DNA from: Pseudomonas anguilliseptica | Lineage (GTDB): Bacteria > Pseudomonadota > Gammaproteobacteria > Pseudomonadales > Pseudomonadaceae | Direction of reading: 5' to 3' | Length of the DNA: 64,000 bases | Assembly: GCF_900105355.1 (NCBI RefSeq) | Contig: NZ_FNSC01000001.1 | Span: 1,116,001 to 1,180,000 of the forward strand | Shown here: positions 20,205-30,686 of the stretch, one piece after another | Position numbering within the stretch: position 1 is the stretch's first letter | How the letters are laid out: every line of letters begins with the position of its first letter | The notes under the pieces: model-generated | Seen by the model: only the letters and a program-made list of their open reading frames with translations | The model's database searches: none | What the model was told of the DNA's origin: nothing | Made by a program: the position numbers and the translations under genes

Positions 20205-20347
20205 CTAGCTGGCTGTTGAAACGTAGACGAGGCAGGCAAGACAAGGCAAAGACAGGCGAGGAAGCGGCGTTTGCTGGTGCAAATGAGCATTCCGAGCCTG
20301 TTTTTAACGCCGGATTGCCAACGCAGGTAGTTTCAACGGCCTGCTAG
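20205..20347. mobile_element. MITE-like palindromic element overlapping the end of gcvR
   Basis: A 143-base unit bounded by 18-base inverted repeats (CTAGCTGGCTGTTGAAAC at 20205-20222 and its complement at 20330-20347, two mismatches), each ending in CTAG. It has no coding capacity of its own. The right end supplies or overlaps the gcvR stop codon. Shape and size fit a non-autonomous miniature element mobilised in trans. Confidence 0.6.
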
Positions 20348-20862
20348 TCTTCGGCCTGCAGCTTTAGCTCAACCATCAGATCATCGGCCAGGGTTTCCAG
20401 GTGCGCCTGCAACTGTTCCAGACCCAGACTCTGCGGCACGCCCAGCACAGCCTGAGCCTGGAACAGCAGTTCGCCACTCATGGGCGCCGGCACCACTTCG
20501 GTGTTCAGGCTTTCCAGGTTGACCCCATGACTGCTGAGCAGGCGAGTGATATCGCGCACGATGCCCGGCCGATCATTGCCCACCAGCTCCAGGCGAATAG
20601 CCTGCCAAGCGCTTGCCGGCTCAATGCCGCCTGCGGCGACTTGCACGCGGATGCCCTGCGCCTGCAGGCCTTCCAGCGCGGTGACCAGGCCGGAATGTGC
20701 ATCCAGAGGCACATCGACGCACAGGATCCCGGCGAACTGCCCGGCCATGCGCGACATGCGGCTTTCCAGCCAGTTGCCGCCGTGTTCGCTGATGCACTGG
20801 GCGATGCGTTCGACCAGCCCCGGCTGATCCTCGGCAATAACCGTCAATACCAGATGATCCAT
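20344..20862 (-). CDS. gcvR: Glycine cleavage system transcriptional repressor-like ACT protein
   Basis: A 172-residue protein of two ACT domains (LVLTVIAEDQPGLVERIAQCISEHGGNWLESRMSR, then RLELVGNDRPGIVRDITRLLSSHGVNLESLNTEV). This is the GcvR architecture: GcvR binds glycine and antagonises GcvA in enterics, while in Pseudomonas the partner is less clear. The ATG at 20862 (MDHLVLTV) is preferred to one four codons upstream. The stop codon lies within the terminal repeat of the MITE-like element, so the last residue or two may have been altered by that insertion. Confidence 0.85.
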   Translation of the reverse strand: MDHLVLTVIAEDQPGLVERIAQCISEHGGNWLESRMSRMAGQFAGILCVDVPLDAHSGLVTALEGLQAQGIRVQVAAGGIEPASAWQAIRLELVGNDRPGIVRDITRLLSSHGVNLESLNTEVVPAPMSGELLFQAQAVLGVPQSLGLEQLQAHLETLADDLMVELKLQAED

Positions 20863-20883
20863 AAACAACTCCATTATACAGGC

Positions 20884-21330
20884 CTATTTGAGCGCCAGCC
20901 AGTAGGTATAGAACGCCTCATCACGCACATAGCCCAGGCGTTCGTAGAGGGCTTGTCCTGGCAGATTGCTCTTTGCCGTCTCCAACTGCAAACCGAAGGC
21001 TCCGGTGGCCACGGCATGGGCGCGGGCGGCGTTCATCAGCGCTTCGCCAACACCCTGGCGGCGCACCTGCTCGCTGACGTACAGGTCACTCAGCAGCCAG
21101 GCTGGCTGTAGTGCCAGCGAAGAGAAAAAGGCATAGAGCTGGACGAAGCCTTGCGCCACACCTTGCTTATCGCGCGCCAGCAGGATGATCGAATCCCTGT
21201 TGCGCAGGCGCGCAGCGAGAAAGTCCCGCACCTGCGGCTGAGGTTTGCCCACCTCATAGAAGCACAAATACGCGCAAAACAGCTCGGCCAGTTCATCCAG
21301 ATCCACGGCAGTGGCTGCCTGTATATGCAT
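20884..21330 (-). CDS. GNAT-family N-acetyltransferase
   Basis: A 148-residue GNAT protein with the acetyl-CoA loop VSEQVRRQGVGEALMNAA (the R-x-x-G-x-G/A type) preceded by LLSDLYV, and the C-terminal LYERLGYVRDEAFYTYWLAL. The substrate is unknown. It lies 21 bases upstream of gcvR on the same strand and is likely co-transcribed. Its position next to glcB matches a GNAT gene I recall beside glcB in P. aeruginosa. Confidence 0.88.
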   Translation of the reverse strand: MHIQAATAVDLDELAELFCAYLCFYEVGKPQPQVRDFLAARLRNRDSIILLARDKQGVAQGFVQLYAFFSSLALQPAWLLSDLYVSEQVRRQGVGEALMNAARAHAVATGAFGLQLETAKSNLPGQALYERLGYVRDEAFYTYWLALK

Positions 21331-21627
21331 GGTGATCGCACTCCATAAACGGTGGAGCAGCAGTATAGGCAGGCGCGCCTATAGCAGTAGATCGAGAAAC
21401 ATGCGCAATAAACTGTGTACTGTTTTTTAACTTTTATGAAACAATATTCAAAGTTAACCGCAACAATACGCCACACAGTGACTACAAAGTACTTCTTGGT
21501 CGCAGAGCGACGCGCACCCACTGATTTTCCCCGGATCTTGATGTAGTATGCCGCGCCTCGGACTACATGACGTATTTCCCATGTCCGACGCGGCTATTGA
21601 GTAGAGCTGAGCAGAGTGAGGCAAGTG

Positions 21628-23826
21628 ATGATTGAACGCGTTCAAGTAGGCAGCCTGCAGGTTGCCAAAGTGCTGTTCGACTTCGTGAATAACGAAGCCA
21701 TCCCCGGTACCGGCCTTGCTGCCGATACGTTCTGGGCGGGTGCCGAAGCGGTCATCAATGACCTGGCCCCGAAAAACCGTGCGCTGCTCGCCAAACGCGA
21801 TGCGATTCAGGCGCAGATCGACGTCTGGCACCAGGCCCGCGCAGGCCAGGCCCATGACGCCGCTGCCTACAAAGCCTTCCTCGAGGAAATCGGATACCTG
21901 CTGCCAGAGCCGGCTGACTTCCAGGCCACCACGCAGAACGTCGACGAAGAAATCGCCCGTCTGGCCGGCCCGCAGCTGGTGGTCCCGGTGATGAACGCGC
22001 GTTTCGCCCTGAACGCCTCCAACGCCCGCTGGGGTTCGCTGTACGACGCGCTGTACGGCACCGACGTGATCAGCGAAGAAGGCGGCGCCGAGAAAGGCCG
22101 TGGCTACAACAAGGTGCGTGGCGACAAGGTGATTGCCTTCGCCCGCGCCTTCCTCGACGAAGCCGCGCCGCTGACTGCCGGCTCCCATGTCGATTCCACC
22201 GGTTACCGCATCGAAGCCGGCAAGCTGGTTGTCAGCCTCAAAGGCGGCAGCAACAGCGGCCTGCGTGACGACGCGCAGCTGATCGGCTTCCAGGGCGCAG
22301 CCGATGCGCCTGTCGCCGTCCTGCTCAAGCACAACGGCCTGCACTTCGAAATCCAGATCGACGCCAGCACCCCAGTCGGCCAGACCGACGCGGCCGGCTT
22401 TAAAGACGTGCTGATGGAAGCTGCGCTGACCACCATCATGGACTGCGAAGACTCCGTAGCCGCCGTCGATGCCGACGACAAAGTGGTCATCTACAAGAAC
22501 TGGCTCGGCCTGATGAAGGGCGACCTGGCGGAAGAAGTGGTCAAGGGCGGCCAGACCTTCACCCGCACCATGAACCCGGATCGCGTTTACACCAAGACCG
22601 ACGGTAGTGAGCTGACCCTGCACGGACGCAGCCTGCTGTTCGTGCGTAACGTTGGTCACCTGATGACCAACCCGGCGATTCTCGATGCCCAAGGCAACGA
22701 AGTTCCAGAAGGTATTCAGGACGCGCTGTTCACCAGCCTGATCGCCGTGCACAACCTGAATGGCAACACCAGCCGCAAGAACACCCGCACCGGATCGGTG
22801 TACATCGTTAAGCCGAAGATGCACGGTCCGGAAGAAGTCGCCTTCACCACCGAAATCTTCGGTCGCGTTGAAGACGTGCTGGGCCTGACTCGCAACACCC
22901 TGAAAGTCGGCATCATGGACGAAGAGCGCCGCACCACCGTCAACCTCAAGGCGTGCATCAAAGCAGCCAGCGAGCGCGTGGTGTTCATCAACACCGGCTT
23001 CCTCGACCGTACCGGTGACGAAATCCACACTTCCATGGAAGCTGGCGCCGTGGTGCGCAAAGCCGCCATGAAAGCCGAGAAGTGGATCAGCGCTTACGAG
23101 AACTGGAACGTCGACATCGGCCTGGCCACCGGCCTGCAAGGTCGCGCGCAGATCGGTAAAGGCATGTGGGCCATGCCCGACCTGATGGCTGGTATGTTGG
23201 AGCAGAAGATCGCTCACCCGCTGGCCGGTGCCAACACCGCCTGGGTGCCGTCGCCGACCGCCGCCGCGTTGCACGCACTGCACTACCACAAGGTCGACGT
23301 GTTCGCCCGTCAGGCCGAACTGGCCAAGCGTGAGCGCGCGTCCATCGACGATATCCTGAGCATCCCGCTGGCCAAGGACACCAACTGGTCGGCTGACGAG
23401 ATCCAGAACGAACTGGACAACAACTCGCAGGGCATCCTCGGTTATGTCGTGCGCTGGATCGACCAGGGCGTCGGCTGCTCCAAGGTGCCGGATATCAATG
23501 ACGTCGGCCTGATGGAAGACCGCGCTACCCTGCGCATCTCCAGCCAGCTGCTGGCCAACTGGCTGCGTCATGGCATCGCCACTGAAGAGCAGATCGTTGC
23601 CAGCCTCAAGCGCATGGCACCGGTGGTTGACCGTCAGAACGCAGCTGATCCGCTGTACCGTCCGCTGGCACCGAACTTCGACAGCAATATCGCCTTCCAG
23701 GCTGCCCTGGAGCTGGTAGTCGAAGGCGCCAAGCAGCCGAACGGCTACACCGAGCCGGTCCTGCACCGCCGCCGCCGCGAGTTCAAAGCGGCCAACGGCC
23801 TGGCCGCAAACTCGCCCAGCCAGTAA
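21628..23826 (+). CDS. glcB: Malate synthase G
   Basis: A 732-residue enzyme condensing glyoxylate with acetyl-CoA to give malate in the glyoxylate shunt. G-form signatures include [16 protein letters not shown] (Mg-binding acids), [41 protein letters not shown] and [21 protein letters not shown]. Length equals the family's usual 720-730. The ATG at 21628 is used rather than the GTG at 21616 because [13 protein letters not shown] is the conserved N-terminus and GTGAGG upstream serves as ribosome site. Confidence 0.96.
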   Translation: MIERVQVGSLQVAKVLFDFVNNEAIPGTGLAADTFWAGAEAVINDLAPKNRALLAKRDAIQAQIDVWHQARAGQAHDAAAYKAFLEEIGYLLPEPADFQATTQNVDEEIARLAGPQLVVPVMNARFALNASNARWGSLYDALYGTDVISEEGGAEKGRGYNKVRGDKVIAFARAFLDEAAPLTAGSHVDSTGYRIEAGKLVVSLKGGSNSGLRDDAQLIGFQGAADAPVAVLLKHNGLHFEIQIDASTPVGQTDAAGFKDVLMEAALTTIMDCEDSVAAVDADDKVVIYKNWLGLMKGDLAEEVVKGGQTFTRTMNPDRVYTKTDGSELTLHGRSLLFVRNVGHLMTNPAILDAQGNEVPEGIQDALFTSLIAVHNLNGNTSRKNTRTGSVYIVKPKMHGPEEVAFTTEIFGRVEDVLGLTRNTLKVGIMDEERRTTVNLKACIKAASERVVFINTGFLDRTGDEIHTSMEAGAVVRKAAMKAEKWISAYENWNVDIGLATGLQGRAQIGKGMWAMPDLMAGMLEQKIAHPLAGANTAWVPSPTAAALHALHYHKVDVFARQAELAKRERASIDDILSIPLAKDTNWSADEIQNELDNNSQGILGYVVRWIDQGVGCSKVPDINDVGLMEDRATLRISSQLLANWLRHGIATEEQIVASLKRMAPVVDRQNAADPLYRPLAPNFDSNIAFQAALELVVEGAKQPNGYTEPVLHRRRREFKAANGLAANSPSQ

Positions 23827-23850
23827 CCGCCATCCCACGACCGAACGCAG

Positions 23851-23882
23851 ACAATGCCTCTAGCCTCAGCCGGAGGCATTGT
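23851..23882 (+). terminator. Hairpin terminator after glcB
   Basis: Perfect 10-base arms ACAATGCCTC / GAGGCATTGT around a 12-base loop, 25 bases after the glcB stop. No strong T run follows, so efficiency is uncertain. Confidence 0.6.
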
Positions 23883-23920
23883 CGTTTGCAAAACTGAAAA
23901 ATACATGGCGGTTGCAGGAG

Positions 23921-25005
23921 CTGAGTGCAACACGGTTATTGAATTGACGCTGGCGCATCATGCCGCATAGCCATGGCTTCTTGCATTACTTCGCTCATGA
24001 CTTCGATCGGGCACTTGAAGTCGAAGCGCTTACGCGGCCGCATATTCAGTTGCAGTGCAATGGCATCCAACTGTTCTTGGCTGTGTCCCGACAAGTCTGT
24101 GCCCTTGGGCAGGTACTGGCGAATGAGGCCGTTGATGTTTTCGTTGCTGCCGCGCTGCCAGGGGCTGTGTGGGTCGCAGAAGTAGATCGCTATGCCGGTT
24201 CTCTGGGTGATCTCGGCGTGCCGCGCCATCTCCCGGCCCTGGTCGTAGGTCATGCTCTTACGCATCGCCAGCGGCATACGATTGAGTGCGGCGCTGAAAC
24301 CTTCCATCGCCGAGGTCGCCGTCGCATCGTTCATCTTGATCAGCATCAGGTAGCCACTGGTGCGTTCTACCAAGGTGCCGACCGACGAGGCGTTGGCCTT
24401 GCCCTTGATAAGGTCGCCCTCCCAGTGGCCCGGCATCAGGCGGTCTTCAATCTCCGGCGGGCGCACGTGAATACTGACCAGCTCCGGGAGCTGGCCACGT
24501 CGATCCACGCCGCCAGAGCGCGGCCTGCGCGTCGTCTTGCTTTGGCGCAGGCAGATAATCAGCTCCTTACGCAGCTCGCCGACCGGCAAGGCATAGATCG
24601 CGGTATAGATCGTCTCGCGACAGACGTAGGCATCTCTGAGGCTGGGTATGTTCATGCTGCGCAGCTTGCCGGCAATCTGCTCGGGAGACAAACGCTCACG
24701 CAGCATATGGGTCACCAACTCGAAGCGTTCACTACCGGGCAGCAGCTTTCGCTTGGGCCGGCAGACTTGGCGCCGGGCTCTCATCTGCTGCTGCGCCGCA
24801 CGGGCCGAGTAACGACCGCAGACCTCTCGATTACGGCGCAACTCGCGACTGATAGTCGAGGGGGATCGGTTGATCAGGTGGGCAATCTTGCGCAGGCTAA
24901 AGCCTTGGGCATGACCGATTTGAATAGTGGCGCGCTCTTCAACGCTGAGTTCGGAATAAGACATAGGGGCAGCACCGTATCGGAAAGATCAGGTGTTGCA
25001 CTCAG
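23921..25005 (-). mobile_element. IS30-family insertion sequence
   Basis: An element of about 1085 bases bounded by the inverted repeats CTGAGTGCAACAC (23921-23933) and GTGTTGCACTCAG (24993-25005), enclosing one transposase gene. I could not see a clear short target duplication. It separates glcB from the less GC-rich signalling cluster. Confidence 0.88.
23936..24964 (-). CDS. IS30-family transposase
   Basis: A 342-residue transposase. The N-terminal HTH_38 (MSYSELSVEERATIQIGHAQGFSLRKIAHLINRSPSTISRELRRN) is followed by the IS30 DDE domain with HWEGDLIKGKAN, MTYDQGREMARH and YFCDPHSPWQRGSNENINGLIRQYLPKG (catalytic D, D, E). It looks intact. Confidence 0.94.
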   Translation of the reverse strand: MSYSELSVEERATIQIGHAQGFSLRKIAHLINRSPSTISRELRRNREVCGRYSARAAQQQMRARRQVCRPKRKLLPGSERFELVTHMLRERLSPEQIAGKLRSMNIPSLRDAYVCRETIYTAIYALPVGELRKELIICLRQSKTTRRPRSGGVDRRGQLPELVSIHVRPPEIEDRLMPGHWEGDLIKGKANASSVGTLVERTSGYLMLIKMNDATATSAMEGFSAALNRMPLAMRKSMTYDQGREMARHAEITQRTGIAIYFCDPHSPWQRGSNENINGLIRQYLPKGTDLSGHSQEQLDAIALQLNMRPRKRFDFKCPIEVMSEVMQEAMAMRHDAPASIQ

Positions 25006-25283
25006 TTTTTGCCGCCGCCCATCCAATCGCACCCCACCCTTGCCCCCAAAAAACCAGCGCCCTCTTCCTTTACACCCCACGCCAGTCAACTAGAGTTGAA
25101 ATACGCCCCCCCCCGCACAGGGCGCTTTGCTCGGCTTGCCGAACAATCGCACAACCAACTTAGGCGTGGTAACGACAGCACATCGAGCTGCTTTAGAGAG
25201 CCTAAAATGAAAAGCGTGAAAAACTAACAACTCTAATCACCCGATTGCCGTTGAGTGGCTTGCCCACAGTGAGGCTTAGGTAA
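25006..25283. other. Intergenic stretch upstream of the HD-GYP gene
   Basis: About 280 bases between the IS30 end and the HD-GYP start. It contains a run of ten C (near 25106-25116). Base composition falls from GC-rich to clearly less GC-rich along it. No convincing gene or promoter was recognised. Confidence 0.5.
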
Positions 25284-26876
25284 ATGAGTGACTTTCTAGA
25301 TAACTGGCTGACAGAGGACGTCACTGAAGCAACCGACAAGACCCAAAAGGCCTGGAACATATTGGTGGTTGATGATGAACCCGACATTGTCAATGTCACC
25401 AAGTTAACGCTCAGCAGCTTCAGCTATAAAAACAAAACACTTAACGTACAACATGCTTATTCGGCCGCCGCAGCAGCTGAAATTATAAGCAACACAACCG
25501 GCCTCGCCCTTATATTGCTCGACGTGGTGATGGAGACCGATGACGCCGGCCTTAAACTCGTCAAATGGATCAGAGAAGATCTAGGCAACCGCATGGTTCG
25601 CATCGTGCTGCGTACGGGTCAACCTGGGTATGCGCCCCAGAAAAACGTCATTATCGATTACGACATTAACGACTATAAGTTAAAAACCGACTTAACCGCA
25701 GAGATGCTGTTTACAGTCGTCATTTCCTCCCTGCGCGCCTATGAAAGTCTTTGGTCGCTTGAGGAAAATCGTATTGGCCTGATGAAAATATTGGAGAGCA
25801 CGTCAAGCTTATATCGTATCGCCTCCCTTAAACAATTCGCTTCCGGGATACTGGAACAAATAAGCCTACTCCTAAAGTCGCCCCCCGAAAGCATTTTGGT
25901 AACGGCCATGGGCCTAAATCCAGAAGCCCCAGAACGGCTAACTATCGTCGCCGCCACAGGCGCGTATGAAACGCTTGAAGTAAATGACCACGGCCTTGTT
26001 AACCAGCTTGAGTTAACCCAGAACATTGCAATGGCTCATCAGAAACAAAAATCTGTTTTCCAGCACCCTTTTGACGTTTTGTGTATACCTGCGCACAACG
26101 GGCATATGTTCTTTATACACTTCGCACCCAGGTATGAAATAGATGCCACAGAGCAGGCACTGCTTGAAATATTTTGCGGGCGTATGTCGGCCGCTTACGA
26201 TAACTTCCACTTATTTGGCCAAATTAAAAAGTCCCAAGAGGCGAGCGTTGTCGCCATGGCAGGACTGGCCGAACATAAAGACGACGACACCGGCAAGCAT
26301 GTTCTGCGCGTGCGTGACTTAACCGAGGCGATTGCAGTAGAACTTGTGAACCAAGGCTTCTTTACAAATGAATTAACACCCGGATTCTTATCTAAAGTTG
26401 GCTGGGCAAGCATACTCCACGACATAGGCAAAATAGGGATTCCAGACTGCATTCTGCAAAAAAGAGGCAAACTTGACAGTGACGAACGCACCGTGATGGA
26501 AACTCATGCACAACTGGGTGAAGAAATATTATTTCACGCATCAAAACTCATACAGGGCCGCAATTACTTCTCTATCGCCGCCGAGATTTCCGGCGGTCAC
26601 CATGAGCATTTTGATGGCAACGGCTATCCAAGAGGCCTGGCAGGAGAGAAAATACCCGTCGGCGCACGTATTGTCGCTGTCATTGATGTGTTTGACGCAC
26701 TACTCAGTGATCGCCCATACAAAACTGCCTGGCCACTGAACCAAGCAATAGATTATATACTGGCCCGCAGCAACACCCAGTTTGACCCGCGCGTTGTACA
26801 AGCTCTCACGACCCTGCTCACAGATAGGCGCCTCCCCCAAGACCTGTGCGATTACTACGGCCTTATCAAACAGTAG
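25284..26876 (+). CDS. Response regulator with DUF3369 and HD-GYP c-di-GMP phosphodiesterase domains
   Basis: A 530-residue protein. An N-terminal receiver domain (about 25-150) has the acidic pair in VVDDEPD (30-32) and a phospho-acceptor Asp80 in LILLDVVM. The middle is a DUF3369/GAF-like region (about 160-320) found in this class. The C-terminus is HD-GYP with HDIGKIGIPD and HHEHFDGNGYPRGL, so hydrolysis of c-di-GMP is expected. Codon use is less GC-rich than in the flanking core genes, which suggests acquisition. The sensor kinase 13 bases downstream is its obvious partner. Confidence 0.9.
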   Translation: MSDFLDNWLTEDVTEATDKTQKAWNILVVDDEPDIVNVTKLTLSSFSYKNKTLNVQHAYSAAAAAEIISNTTGLALILLDVVMETDDAGLKLVKWIREDLGNRMVRIVLRTGQPGYAPQKNVIIDYDINDYKLKTDLTAEMLFTVVISSLRAYESLWSLEENRIGLMKILESTSSLYRIASLKQFASGILEQISLLLKSPPESILVTAMGLNPEAPERLTIVAATGAYETLEVNDHGLVNQLELTQNIAMAHQKQKSVFQHPFDVLCIPAHNGHMFFIHFAPRYEIDATEQALLEIFCGRMSAAYDNFHLFGQIKKSQEASVVAMAGLAEHKDDDTGKHVLRVRDLTEAIAVELVNQGFFTNELTPGFLSKVGWASILHDIGKIGIPDCILQKRGKLDSDERTVMETHAQLGEEILFHASKLIQGRNYFSIAAEISGGHHEHFDGNGYPRGLAGEKIPVGARIVAVIDVFDALLSDRPYKTAWPLNQAIDYILARSNTQFDPRVVQALTTLLTDRRLPQDLCDYYGLIKQ

Positions 26877-26889
26877 AGGGGCAGTCCCC

Positions 26890-28563
26890 ATGAGAAAGCC
26901 TTACCTGCTCACCTTATTCTATGGCGCATTAGCGACAGCATTTCTGTTGACTCTAACAATATGCGCAACATTTTACTTATACATAGAGTCAAGACGCTCA
27001 ATTGAACACGGGCAGATCAACCGTGAGCAAATACTGCTTTTGGCTGACGAGCTTAGGCAGTCATCCGATGACCTGACCAGAATGGCTCGCTCATATGCGG
27101 TGACAGGCAACGTCATGTACAAGAGACAATTTCAGGAAGTGCTCGACATTCGTGATGGCTTAGCACCACGCCCAGAAAACTACGCGTACATATATTGGGA
27201 CCTGATGCTTGAAGCAGATAAAAAGCCGAGCCCGGCAAGCACGCCAGCAAAACTAAATGACCTAATGCGCCAAGCCAACATCACCGAGGAAGAATTCCGC
27301 CTGCTCAGCAGCGCCAAAATAAACTCCGACGCCCTTGTAGAAATCGAACATCAAGCGATGGCTCTCCGTGAGAGAGCCGGGCCTGGCGACCTAACCACAC
27401 AGCTTCAAGCCATTGCATTGCTCCACTCGCCAGCCTACCAAGAAACCAAGGCTGGCATTATGCAACCTATCCTGGAGCTCACAAAAGCGCTGGATGAACG
27501 CACACAACTTAGTGTGCAAGGCACTATTCAAGACGCAAGCAGGATACAGTATACCCTCACCATACAATCTACTTTATTGGCCATGATGATTGCCCTAGCG
27601 CTATGGATTGCGCATCGCATCCTCGGGGCCTCTTTAAGCACTTTAGAAGAGCATATATCCAGCCTTAGCAATGGCAATTTCACGGAGCCACTTGAAGTCA
27701 GTAACAGCCTTGGAAATAGCATTGCTGGCTGTGTTGCCCGCGCACAAAGTCGCTTTCTTGAACTCGAAATAGAACGCACGCAAAGGCGAGAGGAATTAAA
27801 TAAGGCAGAACGTTCTTTAATGGAGTCCGAGCGCCTCTCATCGCTGGGCGCACTTGTCGCAGGCGTTGCACATGAACTGAACACCCCGATTGGCATTGCT
27901 GTAACTGCAGCCTCTGCGTTAGATGCCAACACCAAGGCAATAGCTGCAGAAATTAAAGACGGCAAAATGTTACGTTCAACTTTCGAATACTACATTGAAC
28001 ACTGCGGCGAAGGAGCGCCGATGATATTACGCGCCTGCCAGCGCGCAGCCAACCTCATTGCCAGCTTCAAAAACATAGCCATTGACCAAACATCTGAGCA
28101 ACATCGCACATTCGAATTGCATGAACTCGTTAATGATCATATCAGTATGTTACGGACATCCTACAAGCATGTGAACTGGATATTTGAAAACACCGTCAGC
28201 CCTGATATTAACTGTGACAGTTATCCGGGCGCCCTCGGGCAGGTCATCTCAAACCTGCTTAACAACGCCGCCATACATGCATTCACCCCCTCCGACAGCG
28301 GCTCAATCAGCATAAGTGCGGATATAGAAAATGACCACGTCACTATCTGTATCTCAGACAATGGCAAGGGCATGAGTGAAGACATTTTAGCCCGTATCTG
28401 GCAGCCCTTTTTCACCACCAAACTGGGCACAGGTGGTTCAGGTCTTGGGCTTGCGATCTGCCGCAACATTACAACTGGCATATTGAAAGGAACACTGACG
28501 GCCACCTCAACTGAATGCAAGGGAACACGCTTCACTTTACGAATCCCGCTAGCAACCAACTAA
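26890..28563 (+). CDS. Membrane sensor histidine kinase
   Basis: A 557-residue kinase. Transmembrane segment 1 is at about 8-30. A periplasmic helical sensor follows with LLADELRQSSDDLTRMARSYAVTGN and RPENYAYIYWDLM. Transmembrane 2 is at about 220-242, then a HAMP-like linker, the H-box GVAHELNTPIG (His328), the N-box ISNLLNNAAIHAF and G-boxes DNGKGMSE and GTGGSGLGLAI. The ATG at 26890 is chosen over an ORF start inside the HD-GYP gene because it begins just before TM1. It probably phosphorylates the HD-GYP regulator encoded 13 bases upstream, controlling c-di-GMP. Confidence 0.9.
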   Translation: MRKPYLLTLFYGALATAFLLTLTICATFYLYIESRRSIEHGQINREQILLLADELRQSSDDLTRMARSYAVTGNVMYKRQFQEVLDIRDGLAPRPENYAYIYWDLMLEADKKPSPASTPAKLNDLMRQANITEEEFRLLSSAKINSDALVEIEHQAMALRERAGPGDLTTQLQAIALLHSPAYQETKAGIMQPILELTKALDERTQLSVQGTIQDASRIQYTLTIQSTLLAMMIALALWIAHRILGASLSTLEEHISSLSNGNFTEPLEVSNSLGNSIAGCVARAQSRFLELEIERTQRREELNKAERSLMESERLSSLGALVAGVAHELNTPIGIAVTAASALDANTKAIAAEIKDGKMLRSTFEYYIEHCGEGAPMILRACQRAANLIASFKNIAIDQTSEQHRTFELHELVNDHISMLRTSYKHVNWIFENTVSPDINCDSYPGALGQVISNLLNNAAIHAFTPSDSGSISISADIENDHVTICISDNGKGMSEDILARIWQPFFTTKLGTGGSGLGLAICRNITTGILKGTLTATSTECKGTRFTLRIPLATN

Positions 28564-28590
28564 CAAAAATTAACTAATAAAATAGATTTA

Positions 28591-28835
28591 ATGTTTAGCG
28601 GAAAAATTATAAAAACACAAGACAGACAGACAACGAAAAAACTTATACGCTTTCAATCCAGGAATGAAAATGAAAAAAATAACACATCCTCCTCACAGAT
28701 TATTATCGTGAGCGTTCTCGCAAGCAGTATTTTATTGCTGTTTTATTCTTATTACAGCATCTGGGAGGGCGTGGAAGAATTCGAAAAAGCCAATGAACAA
28801 CGTTTTGCCTCCTATTTATTAGCGGACGAACTAAG
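28591..28835 (+). pseudogene. N-terminal fragment of a second sensor protein, cut by the IS5 element
   Basis: About 82 residues: a charged N-terminus, one membrane segment (IIIVSVLASSILLLFYSYY), then EEFEKANEQRFASYLLADELRDGL. The last stretch mirrors LLADELRQSSDDL of the upstream kinase, so this was a related membrane sensor. The reading frame runs into the IS5 end at 28836 and stops a few codons later at 28851. The missing remainder was not found on the other side of the IS. Confidence 0.75.
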
Positions 28836-29111
28836 GGATGGCCTGAAGTAGCCCTGTATTTCCGGTCAACTTCAGCCTCCGCTGATTTTGAAAGCGGAAA
28901 ACTGATCAAAAACGATCAAGTCATCCGCTCATTTCGGTGTTTCTGGCCGCCGCGAGCACCTCGCAGCGGTCATTTCCCACATTACAGGCGCACCTCTCCT
29001 GCATTCGTCAGCAAATGTCGACGGGCCATCCACAGGTTCGACAGGGCGAACAGCGTTACCAGTTGGTAAGCGCTCCATAGACCCCACCTCCCTCTGGAGA
29101 GGTTTTGCGTT

Positions 29112-30668
29112 TTACAGTGGCGTCGTTGGTTGGCAGTTCCAAGGCAGCAGCGCTTCGTAGGCTTCAACGCTGTTGGCCAGCGGCAGGCGTTCGAGGACAT
29201 GGCGCAACCAGGCGTAGGGCTCCTGGCCATTGGTCTTGGCGGTTTCCACCAGGCTGTAGAGTTGGGCGCTGGCGGTCGCGCCTTTCGGCGTGTCGCTGAA
29301 CAGCCAGTTCTTGCGACCTATGACGAAGGGCCGGATCGCGCGCTCGGCAGCGTTGTTATCGATCGGCAGGTGGCCAGCCTCGATGTAGCGTTCGAGTCGG
29401 CTCCAGTTGCTCGCCAGGTAGTTCACTGCTTTGCCCAGGGCATTCTGCGCCGTGACCTGCGGCTGGGTTTTCTCCAGCCAGGTCTTGAGCTGATCGAGGA
29501 GCGGTAGGCTGTGCTGCTGGCGGCCCCGGTAGCGCTGTTCATCGCTGGCATCCTTAAGTTCGCGCTCGATGCCGTAGAGCTTGTTGATCATCCCCAACGC
29601 GATGTCGGCACGCCCGGTTTTGCCCTTCGGTTGCACCTTTTGCGCTTCGACGAACTTGCGCCGCGCATGCGCCCAGCAGGCCAGGCGTTCAACACCTTGT
29701 TGTGCGGCCACGGCGTTGTAGCCGGCGTAATCGTCGGTCATCAGGTAGCCGCGATAACCGTCGAGCAGGCGCAGCGGCACCTCCTGCGCGCGGCTGGTTG
29801 TGTAGTCGAAGAGGATCACCGGTTTGCCAGGCGGGCCACCGGTCTGCACCCACATCCAGGAGTGGCTGCTCGGATCGCGCCCAGGCTCCTTGAGCACCTG
29901 CACGCGGGTTTCATCGCAGTGGATCACCGGACTGTCCAGCAGCCTGTCGCGCATCAGGTTGAGCAACGGTTGTAGCAGTTCGCCGCACTGGATCACCCAG
30001 CGCGCCAGGGTCTGCCGGGGGATGTCGATGCCATGGCGACTGAGCATCTTTTCGAAGCGATACAGTGGGATGCCGTCGGCGTATTTGCTGGTCAGCAGCA
30101 TCGCCAGCACGCTCGGGCTGGCCAGCCTTTTCTCGATCAGTTGGGCCGGTTTGTCAGCGGTGACCGGCGCGCTTTCGCAGGCCTTGCAGGCATAGGTCTT
30201 GCGAATGTGGCGGATCACCTGAACCTGCATCGGGATGATTTCCAGCTGCTCGCTGGTTTCTTCGCCGATGGCCTGCTTGCGGCAACCGCATTCGCAGGTC
30301 AGTTCGTGTTCGGGCAGTTCGTGGATGACCTCGACACGCGGTAGTTCGGCCGGTAACGGCTTGCGCTTGCCGCGGCGCTTGGTCGGCGCAACGACTTCTT
30401 CCTCGACCTCAGCGGCCGGAGCTTCAGCCGCCGCTTCGGCCAGGCTTTCCGCTTCGTTGAACATCTCTAGCTGCGGTGAATCCGGGTCGCTGCTCTGCTC
30501 GGATTTACGGCCGAACAGGCGCTGGATCAACAGCGCGTTTTGTTCGCGCAGGCGCTCGATCTGCCCATCCTTGTCCTTGGCCAATTCCTGCGCCGACGAC
30601 AACACCTCAGCGAGCAATTGCTTGAGCGCGGCGGGGTCATCAGGAAGGGTTTCGGGCACAGAAATCAT
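29112..30668 (-). CDS. tnpC: IS66-family transposase TnpC
   Basis: A 518-residue transposase. An N-terminal coiled coil ([43 protein letters not shown]) is followed by the Cys-rich zinc finger (CECGCRKQ and CKAC) and the DDE domain with [31 protein letters not shown] and [20 protein letters not shown]. It looks intact. Confidence 0.94.
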   Translation of the reverse strand: MISVPETLPDDPAALKQLLAEVLSSAQELAKDKDGQIERLREQNALLIQRLFGRKSEQSSDPDSPQLEMFNEAESLAEAAAEAPAAEVEEEVVAPTKRRGKRKPLPAELPRVEVIHELPEHELTCECGCRKQAIGEETSEQLEIIPMQVQVIRHIRKTYACKACESAPVTADKPAQLIEKRLASPSVLAMLLTSKYADGIPLYRFEKMLSRHGIDIPRQTLARWVIQCGELLQPLLNLMRDRLLDSPVIHCDETRVQVLKEPGRDPSSHSWMWVQTGGPPGKPVILFDYTTSRAQEVPLRLLDGYRGYLMTDDYAGYNAVAAQQGVERLACWAHARRKFVEAQKVQPKGKTGRADIALGMINKLYGIERELKDASDEQRYRGRQQHSLPLLDQLKTWLEKTQPQVTAQNALGKAVNYLASNWSRLERYIEAGHLPIDNNAAERAIRPFVIGRKNWLFSDTPKGATASAQLYSLVETAKTNGQEPYAWLRHVLERLPLANSVEAYEALLPWNCQPTTPL

Positions 30669-30686
30669 GCCGTGGATTATACCGGC

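Noticed and set aside
20141..20347. Short ORF running through the MITE-like element
   Set aside because: It reads across the inverted repeats, has no ribosome site and no family resemblance.
21454..23838. Long open frame antisense to glcB (794 codons)
   Set aside because: It is the shadow of a GC-rich gene with strong codon bias; its composition is non-protein-like and glcB on the other strand is unambiguous.
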